From an uncultured Thermoanaerobaculia bacterium (GTDB taxonomy: Bacteria > Acidobacteriota > Thermoanaerobaculia > Multivoradales > Multivoraceae), in the NCBI GenBank assembly GCA_951813015.1, contig CATOTG010000006.1:558001-622000 (forward strand): 64,000 nt of DNA, read 5' to 3'. Below, one piece after another: positions 1 to 8,082 of this stretch. Made by a program: the position numbers and the translations under genes. A model generated the notes under the pieces. The model was given only the letters and a program-made list of their open reading frames with translations. It was not told the DNA's origin and made no database searches. Numbering within the stretch: position 1 is the stretch's first letter; each line of letters begins with the position of its first letter.

Positions 1-618
1 ATGATCGAGAACGAGGGCGGGGCCGCTCGTCTCTTCGTCGGCGACGTGACGAGCGAGGAAGACTGCGCGGCCCTGGCGGCCTTCGCGCGGGAAGGCTCCG
101 CGTTGCCCACCGTGCTGATCAACAACGTCGGCATCGGAGCGCCCGGCACCGTCCTCGACACCGAGCCGGACTTCTGGGACCGGGTGATGAAGGTCAACGT
201 CGCATCGATGTACCTGGTGTCCCGGGCACTGATTCCGTCGATGGAGGAGGCCGGCGGCGGCTCGATCGTCAACATCAGTTCGATCTCCGCGATCCGTCCC
301 AAGGGCCTTACGCCCTACTCCACGTCGAAGGGCGCGGTGGTTTCCCTGACCCGGGCGATGGCCGTCGACCACGCCGGGGACGGCATCCGCGTGAACGCCG
401 TGCTCCCGGGCCCGGTCTGGACGCCGATGGTCCAGCGCCCGACGATGACGCCGGAAATCCGCGAACGGCGCAAGAACGCCTCGGCGCTGCGGATCGAAGG
501 GACCGGCTGGGACGTCGGTCGGGCGGTCGTCTTCCTGGCTTCCGAACACGCGCGCTACATCACCGGCCAGGCGCTCGTCGTCGACGGCGGCGTGACGGTA
601 CTCTCTCCCGTCCGTTGA
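1..618 (+). CDS. SDR-family oxidoreductase, 5' truncated by window edge
   Basis: The C-terminal 205 residues of a classical short-chain dehydrogenase/reductase, an NAD(P)-dependent soluble enzyme. Visible motifs are LINNVG (the NNAG element), NISSIS with the catalytic Ser, YSTSK (catalytic Tyr and Lys), then VNAVLPGPVWTPM and the closing ITGQALVVDGG. The N-terminal Rossmann TGxxxGxG nucleotide-binding segment is absent, so the true start lies upstream of the window and the ATG at base 1 is probably internal. The substrate cannot be told. The next gene follows after 77 bp on the same strand, so the two may be co-transcribed. Confidence 0.9.
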   Translation: MIENEGGAARLFVGDVTSEEDCAALAAFAREGSALPTVLINNVGIGAPGTVLDTEPDFWDRVMKVNVASMYLVSRALIPSMEEAGGGSIVNISSISAIRPKGLTPYSTSKGAVVSLTRAMAVDHAGDGIRVNAVLPGPVWTPMVQRPTMTPEIRERRKNASALRIEGTGWDVGRAVVFLASEHARYITGQALVVDGGVTVLSPVR

Positions 619-695
619 CCGGCGCCGGCCAACCCCATACCTGCGCCAACGACCTGAACCCCACTGGCGACTCTGACCCGCAGGAGAGGACCGCG

Positions 696-1235
696 ATGGC
701 CCGACTTCCGTACCTGGAAGTGGACGATTTGGCCCCCGAAGACCGGGAGCTGCTCGACCGGCCGATCAACCTCGCGCGAATGCTCGCGCACAGCCCCGAT
801 GGCACGCGTGCCTTCCGCCACACTGGCGGCTGGATCCGCAACACGTCCCGTTTCGATTCGCGGCTCCGAGAGATGGCCATCCTGCGCATCGGCGTCATCA
901 CGCGCACCGACTACGAATACAGCCACCACATCGAACTCGGACGCCAGTTCGGACTGTCCGACGACGACATCCGCGCCGTCATCGCAGGACCCGATGCCGA
1001 ATCGCTCCCCGAACTCGAACGCCTCGTCCTGATCGCCGCCGACGAAGTGACCGAGGGCCTCAGCATCAGCACCGAGACGTTCGACGCTCTACGCAGTCAC
1101 CTGGACGCCGAACTCCTCGTCGAACTGACGATCATCGTCTCCTACTACAACGCCGTCGTCCGCGTCCTCAACTCGCTGGAGATCGACGTCGAGCCCGGCT
1201 ACGAGAGGTACATGGAGGAGTTTCTCCTGCCGTAA
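696..1235 (+). CDS. Carboxymuconolactone decarboxylase (AhpD-like) family protein
   Basis: A 179-residue all-helical protein resembling the CMD/AhpD family. It has the typical REMAILRIG segment followed by YEYSHHIELGRQFGLSDDDI, where the family usually has an E-W-x-x-H helix and a following HxxxA region. The usual CxxC redox pair of AhpD is not present, so this is more likely a CMD-type lyase or an uncharacterised member than a peroxidase partner. The ATG at 696 is preceded by AGGAGAGGA at 682-690, a strong ribosome-binding site; an in-frame ATG at 615 lacks one and overlaps the preceding gene. The upstream SDR gene suggests joint catabolism of a cyclic or aromatic compound (inference). Confidence 0.8.
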   Translation: MARLPYLEVDDLAPEDRELLDRPINLARMLAHSPDGTRAFRHTGGWIRNTSRFDSRLREMAILRIGVITRTDYEYSHHIELGRQFGLSDDDIRAVIAGPDAESLPELERLVLIAADEVTEGLSISTETFDALRSHLDAELLVELTIIVSYYNAVVRVLNSLEIDVEPGYERYMEEFLLP

Positions 1236-1250
1236 CCCCCGCAATCCACT

Positions 1251-1287
1251 GGGTGCGCCGGCCCTCTGGTCGGCTGCCGCCGCTGCA
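1251..1287 (+). repeat. Family A palindromic repeat, short form
   Basis: Short copy reading GGGTGCGCCGGCCCTCTGG and then CGGCTGCCGCCGC, just after the CMD gene stop. It abuts the truncated 5' edge of the metallophosphoesterase remnant, so it marks a junction. Confidence 0.75.
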
Positions 1288-1290
1288 GAC

Positions 1291-1560
1291 ACCTATAGCG
1301 GAGGTGGGAACCTATCTGCGCCAGACGTCTTTGCTAGTCGCCTGCGCGTGGCGGCTTGGCATCACAGTGTCGAAGGGTCACCCAATCGCGTTGGCCATAT
1401 GGATCCTGACCTCATACAGAATCTGATTGATCGCGGCTTCAACCTTGGGCTACACGGGCACCAGCACCGGCCCCAGTACTTGAACACGAGATTTCGGCAT
1501 GAGGTCGACCGGAAGATGACGGTGATCAGCGCGGGGACTCTCTGCGGCTGCGGCAGACAG
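1291..1560 (+). pseudogene. Metallophosphoesterase C-terminal remnant
   Basis: An open frame here encodes RVAAWHHSVEG, then LIDRGFNLGLHGHQHRPQ and KMTVISAGTLCG. This matches the C-terminal part of calcineurin-like phosphoesterases (the GHxH metal-binding motif and the ISAGS-like strand). The N-terminal two thirds, with the DxH and GD motifs, are missing and family A repeat lies at the break. After about 1560 the sequence loses family resemblance and runs into the convergent restriction gene. I read it as a decayed 3' fragment with no function. A GTG at 1348 could start a short peptide, but it would lack the catalytic core. Confidence 0.55.
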
Positions 1561-1634
1561 AGCGTCCCAGGCTGGACAGTCGGGTTGGGGGGAGCACGGA
1601 GCAAGACGACTGCTTGGCTCGTCAGCGATGAGCC

Positions 1635-4600
1635 TCAGCCTGGCGCCGGTTCGTTGCTCACGGTTGGCTCTTTGGCGAGCCTACGTCGCCACTCGGCTAT
1701 CTTTGCTTCGTCAACGTTGAGCGCTAAGGCGGCGGCGCGGTCGATGATTCTGCGGGCTCGGCACTCCTCTGCTTGGCGCATTGGGCGGAGTTCCAGGTCG
1801 CAAGCCTCGGTGAAGGAGGCGGCCAGAGCGTTCCAGGCGAAGCTGTCAGGCTTGGGGATGCAGATTTGGCGAAGATGCTCTAGCACCCAGACGGGATAGG
1901 TGAGGGTTCGGGCGCGTCGGTTCAGGAGCATGAGCCAAACCGGCGTCGAGTTACACCAAGCGGCAAGAGCCGTCGCGGTGCGCTCGTCCCCGACTTCCAC
2001 GGGCACCCAATACCCGAAGGATGCGGTTGCGGTCCAGACTGCCGTAAGGCGCCCGTTCGTTGTGCGGAACCGGAACGGAAGCAGTAAGTGACTTCGCTGT
2101 TCTAGGTATCGCGCCGCGAGACGTTCCTTCCCGGGCTTCGGTTGGTACCAGACATCGTTTGTCCCGCACATCGTTCGCCGGAGCTTACTGCTGACGGAGT
2201 GGAACCCCGGCACTGCACCTTCGGCGCTCGCTTCGCATCGCCGAAAAGCGTCCTGGATGCGTCGGCCTGCTGGTCCAACAGCATGGCGTACACCCAGTGG
2301 TTCAAGCCCTGGGGAGTCTTCAATCTCCTTGGCCACGTTGGCCAAAGAGCCGTCGTACCACTGAACCGGTGTCCAGTCGCCGGCCTGTACCCTCTCTGCC
2401 GGCCAGAACATGCGGCAGCTCCAGGCTTCCCTGCCGGCCGCGATGGCGTCGGCGGCGTCGAGAGCCTCCGTTGCCGTCGTCGGCATGCGCCGGAGCGAGA
2501 CGAACTCGGTCGGCACCGTCTGCGTCTTGTCTTCTCGCCGCCGACAGATCAGAAGGCTCTCGTGGATACTGGTGTTCTCGGAGAAGTTGATGCGCTTTGG
2601 GTCGTGCGAGGTGACGATGCGTTCGATGTGGAAGCGCTCGGCAAGAAACCGCCTCTCGGGTTCCCCGGAGGCGCCGATGCAGGCAGTCGCCGGGAGCACT
2701 TTGGCGATGACGCCGCGCTCGTCCCGCAGCAACTGGTCGGCGAGCGGGGTGAAGGAGGTGCGTATGCTGTTCGTGTCGATCACGTCGCCGGCTTTCTGGT
2801 CTCGCTTCAGTAGCTCGTCTCGGATCCGCAGTTCGTGCTCCTGCATCCGCTTCTTGGCGTCGCCCATGAACTTCTCACCGCGCTTGGTGTTCCGAGTGAA
2901 AGGCGGGTTCATGATCACTAGGTCCACGTCCTTGAGGGGGAAGTCGCCGCTCGTCTCGGCCGCCTCCCACCGTGCGCCGAGCGCGTCCGTTCCCTGGAGC
3001 CTTGAAGCCATCCGGAACAGCGTCGGCTGTAGGCCGTCTTCGCGCTGCCTCAAGATCTCCAGCGACCCTGCCCGGACGGTCCCGTCGTCCTGAGGCCCGT
3101 GCTGCATGGTTTGCAGGTTCATCCGTTCGTAGTCGACCGACGGCGCGCCGAGCGTGAGGTTGCAGGCGGCAAGCTGAACGCCATGGCGGCTAATGTCGAG
3201 TCCGCACAGGACGTCCTGGACCAGAGTTCGGTGTAGCGATTCGTCGCTTCCTTCGCCCAGGGAGCCTGCTTCGCGCATCCGTTCCTTGATGGTGAGGAGC
3301 GCGGCCATGAGGAGCGTGCCTGTACCGCAGGCCGGGTCGATGATTCGCAGCTTCGCCACAGCCAGCGGGTCCCTCCAGTCTACGAACGCATCGTCGAAAG
3401 CCAAGCGCGCCAGCAGCAGGGCCGAGATGTTGTTCGTGTAGAACGCGCCGTCGCTCTTGGCCGAGCCGAGGATCCGGTGGTAGAGCGGTCCGGCGTGGTC
3501 GTAGCCGAGGTCGTTCAGGCTGTCCGCCAGGTTGTCCGCGCACTCCGACAAGCCGCGCAGCGCGGTTCGGATTCTCTTGGTCGCGGGAAGAGCGTTGAGC
3601 GCCGCGAGCGCAGGCTCGAAGACCGGCTTGTAGTCCAGATTGAGGATCGTGCTCCAGGACGCCAGCAGCACGCTAGACGGGTCGTCCTCGGCGCCGACCC
3701 GGCCGAGGCCGGGCAGCATCCTCATCTCAGGTATGTCGCGCAGGCGGCGGTGCATCAAGCAGGCGTTGCACAAGAGCAACGCCGCGATCGTACGAGCTGC
3801 CTTCCGGGCCTGGTCGTTGTCCGCCGGCAGGTCCAGGGCTTCGGCCAGCGGCTCTTCGACTTCCTCGTTCTGGAAGATCTCCGCGGCCCGCTGCACGGCC
3901 CACTCGATCTCGTCGGCGACCAACTTGCCCGGTTGGCCCAGGCCAGACGCCGCGGCGACATGGGCGAAGATGCCCTCGTCGGCGGGTCTAAGCTCAAGAC
4001 CATCGAAGATGTCGGATTGGTCGTCCCTCGGGTCGCCCGGCGCGTCTGGACTGGGCGGCTTCGGTTCGTGGACTTGTACAAAGCGCGCGATGTCCTCGTG
4101 AAGCCGCTCGTCGTGCGCTTGCAGAGCCCGAAGCACCTTGCCTAGGGTGTGGTAGCCCTCGGGGCTATTCCGAAGGGCGTCCGCGACGTCCATGCCAGGC
4201 GGGACGACGACCGGCACGACGATGTAGCCGAACTTCTTGTCGTCGGCTCTCCGCATCACGCGGCCTACCGCCTGCACGACGTCCACTTGGCTGTCGCGCG
4301 GATCGAGGAAAGCTACGGCGTTGAGGCTCGGCACGTCCACGCCTTCGGTGAAGAGCTTCACGTTGCAGACGACGCGGAGCGTGCCGTCCTTGCCGGCCTG
4401 ACTGAGATCCCGGAGCGCCAGGTTGCGCTGCAGCGCGCTCGCGGAGGCGTCGAGATGCTGCGCCTCGACGGACCAGGCTCGCTCTTCACCGTGAAGCCGA
4501 CTGGTTGTCGCCCGCTTGACCTGGGAGTCCATCAACGCCGCGGTGAACCACTTGGAGCGCTTGATGCTGTTCGCGTAGGCCATCGTGCGAGCGAGCCGAT

Positions 4601-6014
4601 CCGGACGCTCGATCTCCTTGCCTTCGCTCAACCCGTTGATCGCTAGAGAGACGCCGAGCACACGAGTGATGTCGGTCAGTGTCGGTTGGCTCTTCTTGTC
4701 GCCCTCGGCAAGGCCTTCCAGCCGAGCGCGAAGCCCAGGCGTGACGCGGGATTGGTCCACGCCGAGCACGATGACCCGGTAGTCCGAGAGCTTGCCGTCG
4801 TCCACGGCGGTCTTGAAACGCAGGCGGTGAAACTGGGGCCCGTAGGTCGCCTCGTCGCTCATGTCGACGACCGCGATCTCTCGCTTCGCCAGCCGGCTCT
4901 TCGACTTCCGAGTGTAGATGCGCGGCGTGGCTGTCATGTACAGGCGCTTGCTAGAGAGCAGCCGTTCTGCATCGTGGACGAGTTGGAAGTCCACCTTCTC
5001 GCGCTTGCGATTCAGAACGCCGGTGGTGCGGTGCGCCTCGTCGGCAATCGTCAGGGCGAAAGGCGGCAAGGCGTGTTCCTTCTGTGCCTCAACGACTCTC
5101 ATGAGCGACTGGTAGGTGCAGAAGACGACCTGCGTGTACCGGGCGGCCCGGAGCTTGGCCGCGATCTCGCCCGGCTTCGACACGACCGGGCACTCGAGTT
5201 CTGAGATCCGGATGTCCTCCTGCTCGTTCCTGCCGCCGGCGTAGGGATCGGAGCAGACGAGCAGGGAACTCAGCTTCCTCGTGGTATGAGTTAGCCACTC
5301 GCGGCGTGCCTGGGACACGAGCGCGATCGTCGGGGCAAGGAACAGGATCGCCTCGCTGTCCGGTACGAAGTCCTCCGCGATGCGCAGCGCCGTGAACGTC
5401 TTGCCGGTACCGCAGGCCATGATGAGTCGACCGCGGTCGTGATGATCGAGCCCAGCCAAGACGTTCTCGATCGCCTCACGTTGTAACGCCCAGGGCTCGC
5501 GGACCGGGCGTTCGAGCTTGTCGGTTATCAACCTGTCGTGGTAGTTGCGGAAGTCGATCCGGCGGATGTTCGTCCGCTGGATGATGCGCTCCGCGACCCC
5601 ACCCCACCGGGACGTGGCGACGATCCAGCGCAGGGCGAAAACCTCGTGCTGCGAGCCCGCCAGGAAGCTCTGGACATCTGCCTTCGTCACGCGATAGCTC
5701 GGTTCGTAGCACTTGCACTGGACCGCGATCCAGCTGCCGTCCTGGTGCTTGGCCACGAGGTCAACCCCGACGTCCTGGCCGCTCAAGCCCGTCAAACGCT
5801 CGCGCTCAGGCCACTCTGCCCATCGCCAGATTCCCTCAAGCTCGAACTCTGGCTCGTTCCGGGCGAGGCGGGCGAAGAGGTTCTCGAACCACTGGCCCTT
5901 CTCGACCTCTGTGCGGCTGTCTTGACGAATGCGCCGCAGCCACTCGCCGGCGGGGAGTTGGAGGTTTAGGTCGAGGGTGGCCTGCGTCGGGAGATCGCTG
6001 AAAGGTTCATCCAT
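1635..6014 (-). CDS. Single-polypeptide type ISP-like restriction-modification enzyme
   Basis: A 1459-residue multidomain DNA-modification and restriction protein. Residues about 30-165 are an Mrr-like nuclease (GxDVGVDLVA with D85, and QCK with Q99/K101). Residues about 175-640 are a superfamily 2 translocase: Walker A ACGTGKT near 200, DEAH at 325-328, MTATPR, and QAVGRVMRR as motif VI. From about 880 follows a gamma-class N6-adenine methylase (DPACGTG motif I near 890, NPPF motif IV near 1038). The last 350 residues are the likely target-recognition domain. The order and length fit type ISP enzymes such as LlaGI and LlaBIII (about 1500-1600 aa), which need no separate specificity subunit. 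The gene lies 35 bp downstream of another DNA methyltransferase on the same strand. Its base composition is visibly less GC-rich than flanking genes, suggesting transfer. Confidence 0.88.
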   Translation of the reverse strand: MDEPFSDLPTQATLDLNLQLPAGEWLRRIRQDSRTEVEKGQWFENLFARLARNEPEFELEGIWRWAEWPERERLTGLSGQDVGVDLVAKHQDGSWIAVQCKCYEPSYRVTKADVQSFLAGSQHEVFALRWIVATSRWGGVAERIIQRTNIRRIDFRNYHDRLITDKLERPVREPWALQREAIENVLAGLDHHDRGRLIMACGTGKTFTALRIAEDFVPDSEAILFLAPTIALVSQARREWLTHTTRKLSSLLVCSDPYAGGRNEQEDIRISELECPVVSKPGEIAAKLRAARYTQVVFCTYQSLMRVVEAQKEHALPPFALTIADEAHRTTGVLNRKREKVDFQLVHDAERLLSSKRLYMTATPRIYTRKSKSRLAKREIAVVDMSDEATYGPQFHRLRFKTAVDDGKLSDYRVIVLGVDQSRVTPGLRARLEGLAEGDKKSQPTLTDITRVLGVSLAINGLSEGKEIERPDRLARTMAYANSIKRSKWFTAALMDSQVKRATTSRLHGEERAWSVEAQHLDASASALQRNLALRDLSQAGKDGTLRVVCNVKLFTEGVDVPSLNAVAFLDPRDSQVDVVQAVGRVMRRADDKKFGYIVVPVVVPPGMDVADALRNSPEGYHTLGKVLRALQAHDERLHEDIARFVQVHEPKPPSPDAPGDPRDDQSDIFDGLELRPADEGIFAHVAAASGLGQPGKLVADEIEWAVQRAAEIFQNEEVEEPLAEALDLPADNDQARKAARTIAALLLCNACLMHRRLRDIPEMRMLPGLGRVGAEDDPSSVLLASWSTILNLDYKPVFEPALAALNALPATKRIRTALRGLSECADNLADSLNDLGYDHAGPLYHRILGSAKSDGAFYTNNISALLLARLAFDDAFVDWRDPLAVAKLRIIDPACGTGTLLMAALLTIKERMREAGSLGEGSDESLHRTLVQDVLCGLDISRHGVQLAACNLTLGAPSVDYERMNLQTMQHGPQDDGTVRAGSLEILRQREDGLQPTLFRMASRLQGTDALGARWEAAETSGDFPLKDVDLVIMNPPFTRNTKRGEKFMGDAKKRMQEHELRIRDELLKRDQKAGDVIDTNSIRTSFTPLADQLLRDERGVIAKVLPATACIGASGEPERRFLAERFHIERIVTSHDPKRINFSENTSIHESLLICRRREDKTQTVPTEFVSLRRMPTTATEALDAADAIAAGREAWSCRMFWPAERVQAGDWTPVQWYDGSLANVAKEIEDSPGLEPLGVRHAVGPAGRRIQDAFRRCEASAEGAVPGFHSVSSKLRRTMCGTNDVWYQPKPGKERLAARYLEQRSHLLLPFRFRTTNGRLTAVWTATASFGYWVPVEVGDERTATALAAWCNSTPVWLMLLNRRARTLTYPVWVLEHLRQICIPKPDSFAWNALAASFTEACDLELRPMRQAEECRARRIIDRAAALALNVDEAKIAEWRRRLAKEPTVSNEPAPG

Positions 6015-6049
6015 GCGGCGTAGGATACGGCCCGCTGCCAGATTCGCAA

Positions 6050-7240
6050 CTAGGGGCGCTTCTTCGCGCGCTGCCCGCGTCGAGCAACCGACCTCACGAA
6101 CTTGAAGCTCCTCAAGAACGCCGGTTTGCGCTTGGAGCGGGGCAGATAGACGAGGTCGACATCCCCGGGCTTCCTGCGGTCGTCGCCGTACAATCTGGTT
6201 TGGGTGTGCCGGGGCGAGGGCGATGGCCGCTCATAGGTCCGGTAGTCGGGTAGCAGGCCGGCCATGACTCGGCGAACGATGTCTAGGGTTCGTTCTCTAG
6301 CATCGACGCGAAGGCACCAGACAGCGTCTTGGCGGGATCGACAGTATGCCGCGTGCAGCACGGCACCCAACATCGACTCGTACTTTCGAGCGCTACAGAA
6401 CTTCTGGTCGATCGACCAGTTGGGGCGTGGCGGCCCAACTCCGAGCGCCCAAAGACGCAGCCAGTTGTCGGCCCGATAGTTGGCGACGCCTATGTATGGC
6501 GGAGATGTAAGAACCAAACTAGCCGCGGCCGGCATGTCGGGCAGCACCTCGGTGGCATTGCCGAGTTCTACACTGGCGCTGCCTGCATGTCTCGGTACTC
6601 CCTTCGCGTAGCGCCAGGCTGCGCGATCACGAAGGAAGGCGGCTGGATCGATGTCGGGCGGTGTAGTGAGACCACATTTTCGCCACCATCGCACAGAGTA
6701 GTCGGGGCACATCGCCTTCGTCGGGCGCAACTGGTTGGATAGGCCCTGCCCCAGTTTGGCGTGGAGGTAGTGGACGAGAAACGCCGAGACGGTGCGATCA
6801 AGGACGTTGGCGCGCCATTGGAGTTCGCGACGCGCAGCGTTGATGAAGCCCAAGGCTCGCCGTCCGAACGCGAGCGTCTGAAACTCATCGGTCGGCCGGC
6901 CGTCTTTGTCTCGAACAGTTGTGGCGATCTCGTCGATGCGCTTCTGTACGTCGGCGAGGGAGGGATGGGGGTCAGTCTTCACGGCCGCGTACAGCCACGC
7001 CACGGGGTTGATGTCGCAGCCTGCGGCGCCGCGGCCTGACACCATGGCGACGTAGGGAGCTGTGCCGCGCCCACAAAACGGGTCAAGAACCGTGTCGCCT
7101 TGCTTGCTCAACGCCTCCACTACCTGCCTCGCGAACTCAATGGGGAACATGGCGTAGTAGGGACCGAGCCGCGCCCAGCGGCTTTCCGCTGTGCGGAAGC
7201 CAGTCAGGGGCGGAACCTCCCTTGGACCGTTCGTGCTCAT
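6050..7240 (-). CDS. Site-specific DNA methyltransferase (TSPPY, beta-class)
   Basis: A 396-residue class I SAM-dependent DNA amino-methyltransferase. The SAM-binding motif I is DPFCGRGT near residue 55. The catalytic motif IV is TSPPY near residue 250, the form usual for N4-cytosine and some N6-adenine enzymes. The order here (motif I before IV) differs from the classical beta order and fits a permuted subgroup. Its start overlaps the end of the NurA-like gene by 4 bp (ATGA), implying translational coupling. The type ISP-like enzyme has its own methylase, so this gene may belong to a separate two-gene module with its upstream partner. Codon use is like the restriction gene and unlike the surrounding chromosome. 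Confidence 0.85.
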   Translation of the reverse strand: MSTNGPREVPPLTGFRTAESRWARLGPYYAMFPIEFARQVVEALSKQGDTVLDPFCGRGTAPYVAMVSGRGAAGCDINPVAWLYAAVKTDPHPSLADVQKRIDEIATTVRDKDGRPTDEFQTLAFGRRALGFINAARRELQWRANVLDRTVSAFLVHYLHAKLGQGLSNQLRPTKAMCPDYSVRWWRKCGLTTPPDIDPAAFLRDRAAWRYAKGVPRHAGSASVELGNATEVLPDMPAAASLVLTSPPYIGVANYRADNWLRLWALGVGPPRPNWSIDQKFCSARKYESMLGAVLHAAYCRSRQDAVWCLRVDARERTLDIVRRVMAGLLPDYRTYERPSPSPRHTQTRLYGDDRRKPGDVDLVYLPRSKRKPAFLRSFKFVRSVARRGQRAKKRP

Positions 7241-7890
7241 TCGTCCTCGAAGATCTGGGCTAGGAGACCGATGCCCGTCTTTAGCGGTATGGCCGCATGA
7301 GCGTGAGCCCGAACCACCGGAGCGAAGCCATCCTCGTAGAGATAGGTGGAGAACTCGTCCATGATGTCGAGTGCTTCCCCGAGCCGCGGGTATGCGGCTT
7401 CGTCGACGCAGTCTCGATTGTGTCCCTGAGCGTTCACGATGGGCGTCATCACGACCGAGTGCTGACCCAACTTGTTCTTGTACAGGACGCGCCGGCCGTA
7501 GTCCGTCACGTCACCGTGTGGCTTGGCGTCCGGAGGGCGCAGAACGATATGGCGGTGTATGTACTCCCGATCCGGAGCTAGCGCAGATCCGTCCACAATT
7601 CGGCCCCGCGGACCCTCGCGACCGCTGTGGTCTAGTGCCTTCAGGTGATCCAGGAACATGCCGCTCTTCTCCACGCCGAAGAGCAAGACGCCGGATCCGC
7701 CGCGGTCAATCGCGCGGTTGTGAAGGCGCGTGACTTCAGTCTGCAGATGGCTCTTCAGCCATGCGGGCATACCCGGGGATTCCGTCAATTCTCGTTTCGG
7801 GGCTTGGAAGCGGTATGCACCGAATGGACCCTGGTCTGCCTGTGCCACAACCTCCTCAAACTCTTCGGCCATAGCCTCCAGACCGCCCAC
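7237..7890 (-). CDS. NurA-like nuclease domain protein, probably partial
   Basis: A 217-residue protein from a GTG at 7890 (or ATG at 7872). The pattern LLFGVEKSG, then DREYIHRHI, YGRRVLYKNK and an ending AYPRLGEALDIMDE...AHAHAAIPL resembles the C-terminal half of NurA-domain proteins linked to DNA-end processing. The expected N-terminal half with the first catalytic Asp is not visible. In the same frame upstream, across a TGA at 7903-7905, codons remain open for about 30 residues, so a nonsense mutation is possible. The 4-bp overlap with the methyltransferase indicates one transcript. Family assignment is from motif memory only; an uncharacterised defence protein is the alternative. Confidence 0.45.
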   Translation of the reverse strand: MGGLEAMAEEFEEVVAQADQGPFGAYRFQAPKRELTESPGMPAWLKSHLQTEVTRLHNRAIDRGGSGVLLFGVEKSGMFLDHLKALDHSGREGPRGRIVDGSALAPDREYIHRHIVLRPPDAKPHGDVTDYGRRVLYKNKLGQHSVVMTPIVNAQGHNRDCVDEAAYPRLGEALDIMDEFSTYLYEDGFAPVVRAHAHAAIPLKTGIGLLAQIFEDE

Positions 7891-8082
7891 GAGGCGGCAC
7901 TCTCAGCTCAACTGGGCGCAGATCCACTGCTCCAAGCCGCCTGATCCACCGATCCCGCTCCACCACGTGGGTCTGACCCGCTTATGGGTTACACCAACAC
8001 CGCGGAACCCCGGACAGCGCCTCAGCCCCCCAAAGCAGAATCGCTGACCGCCCACAACGGCGCCGCCGGCAAAACCAATGGC

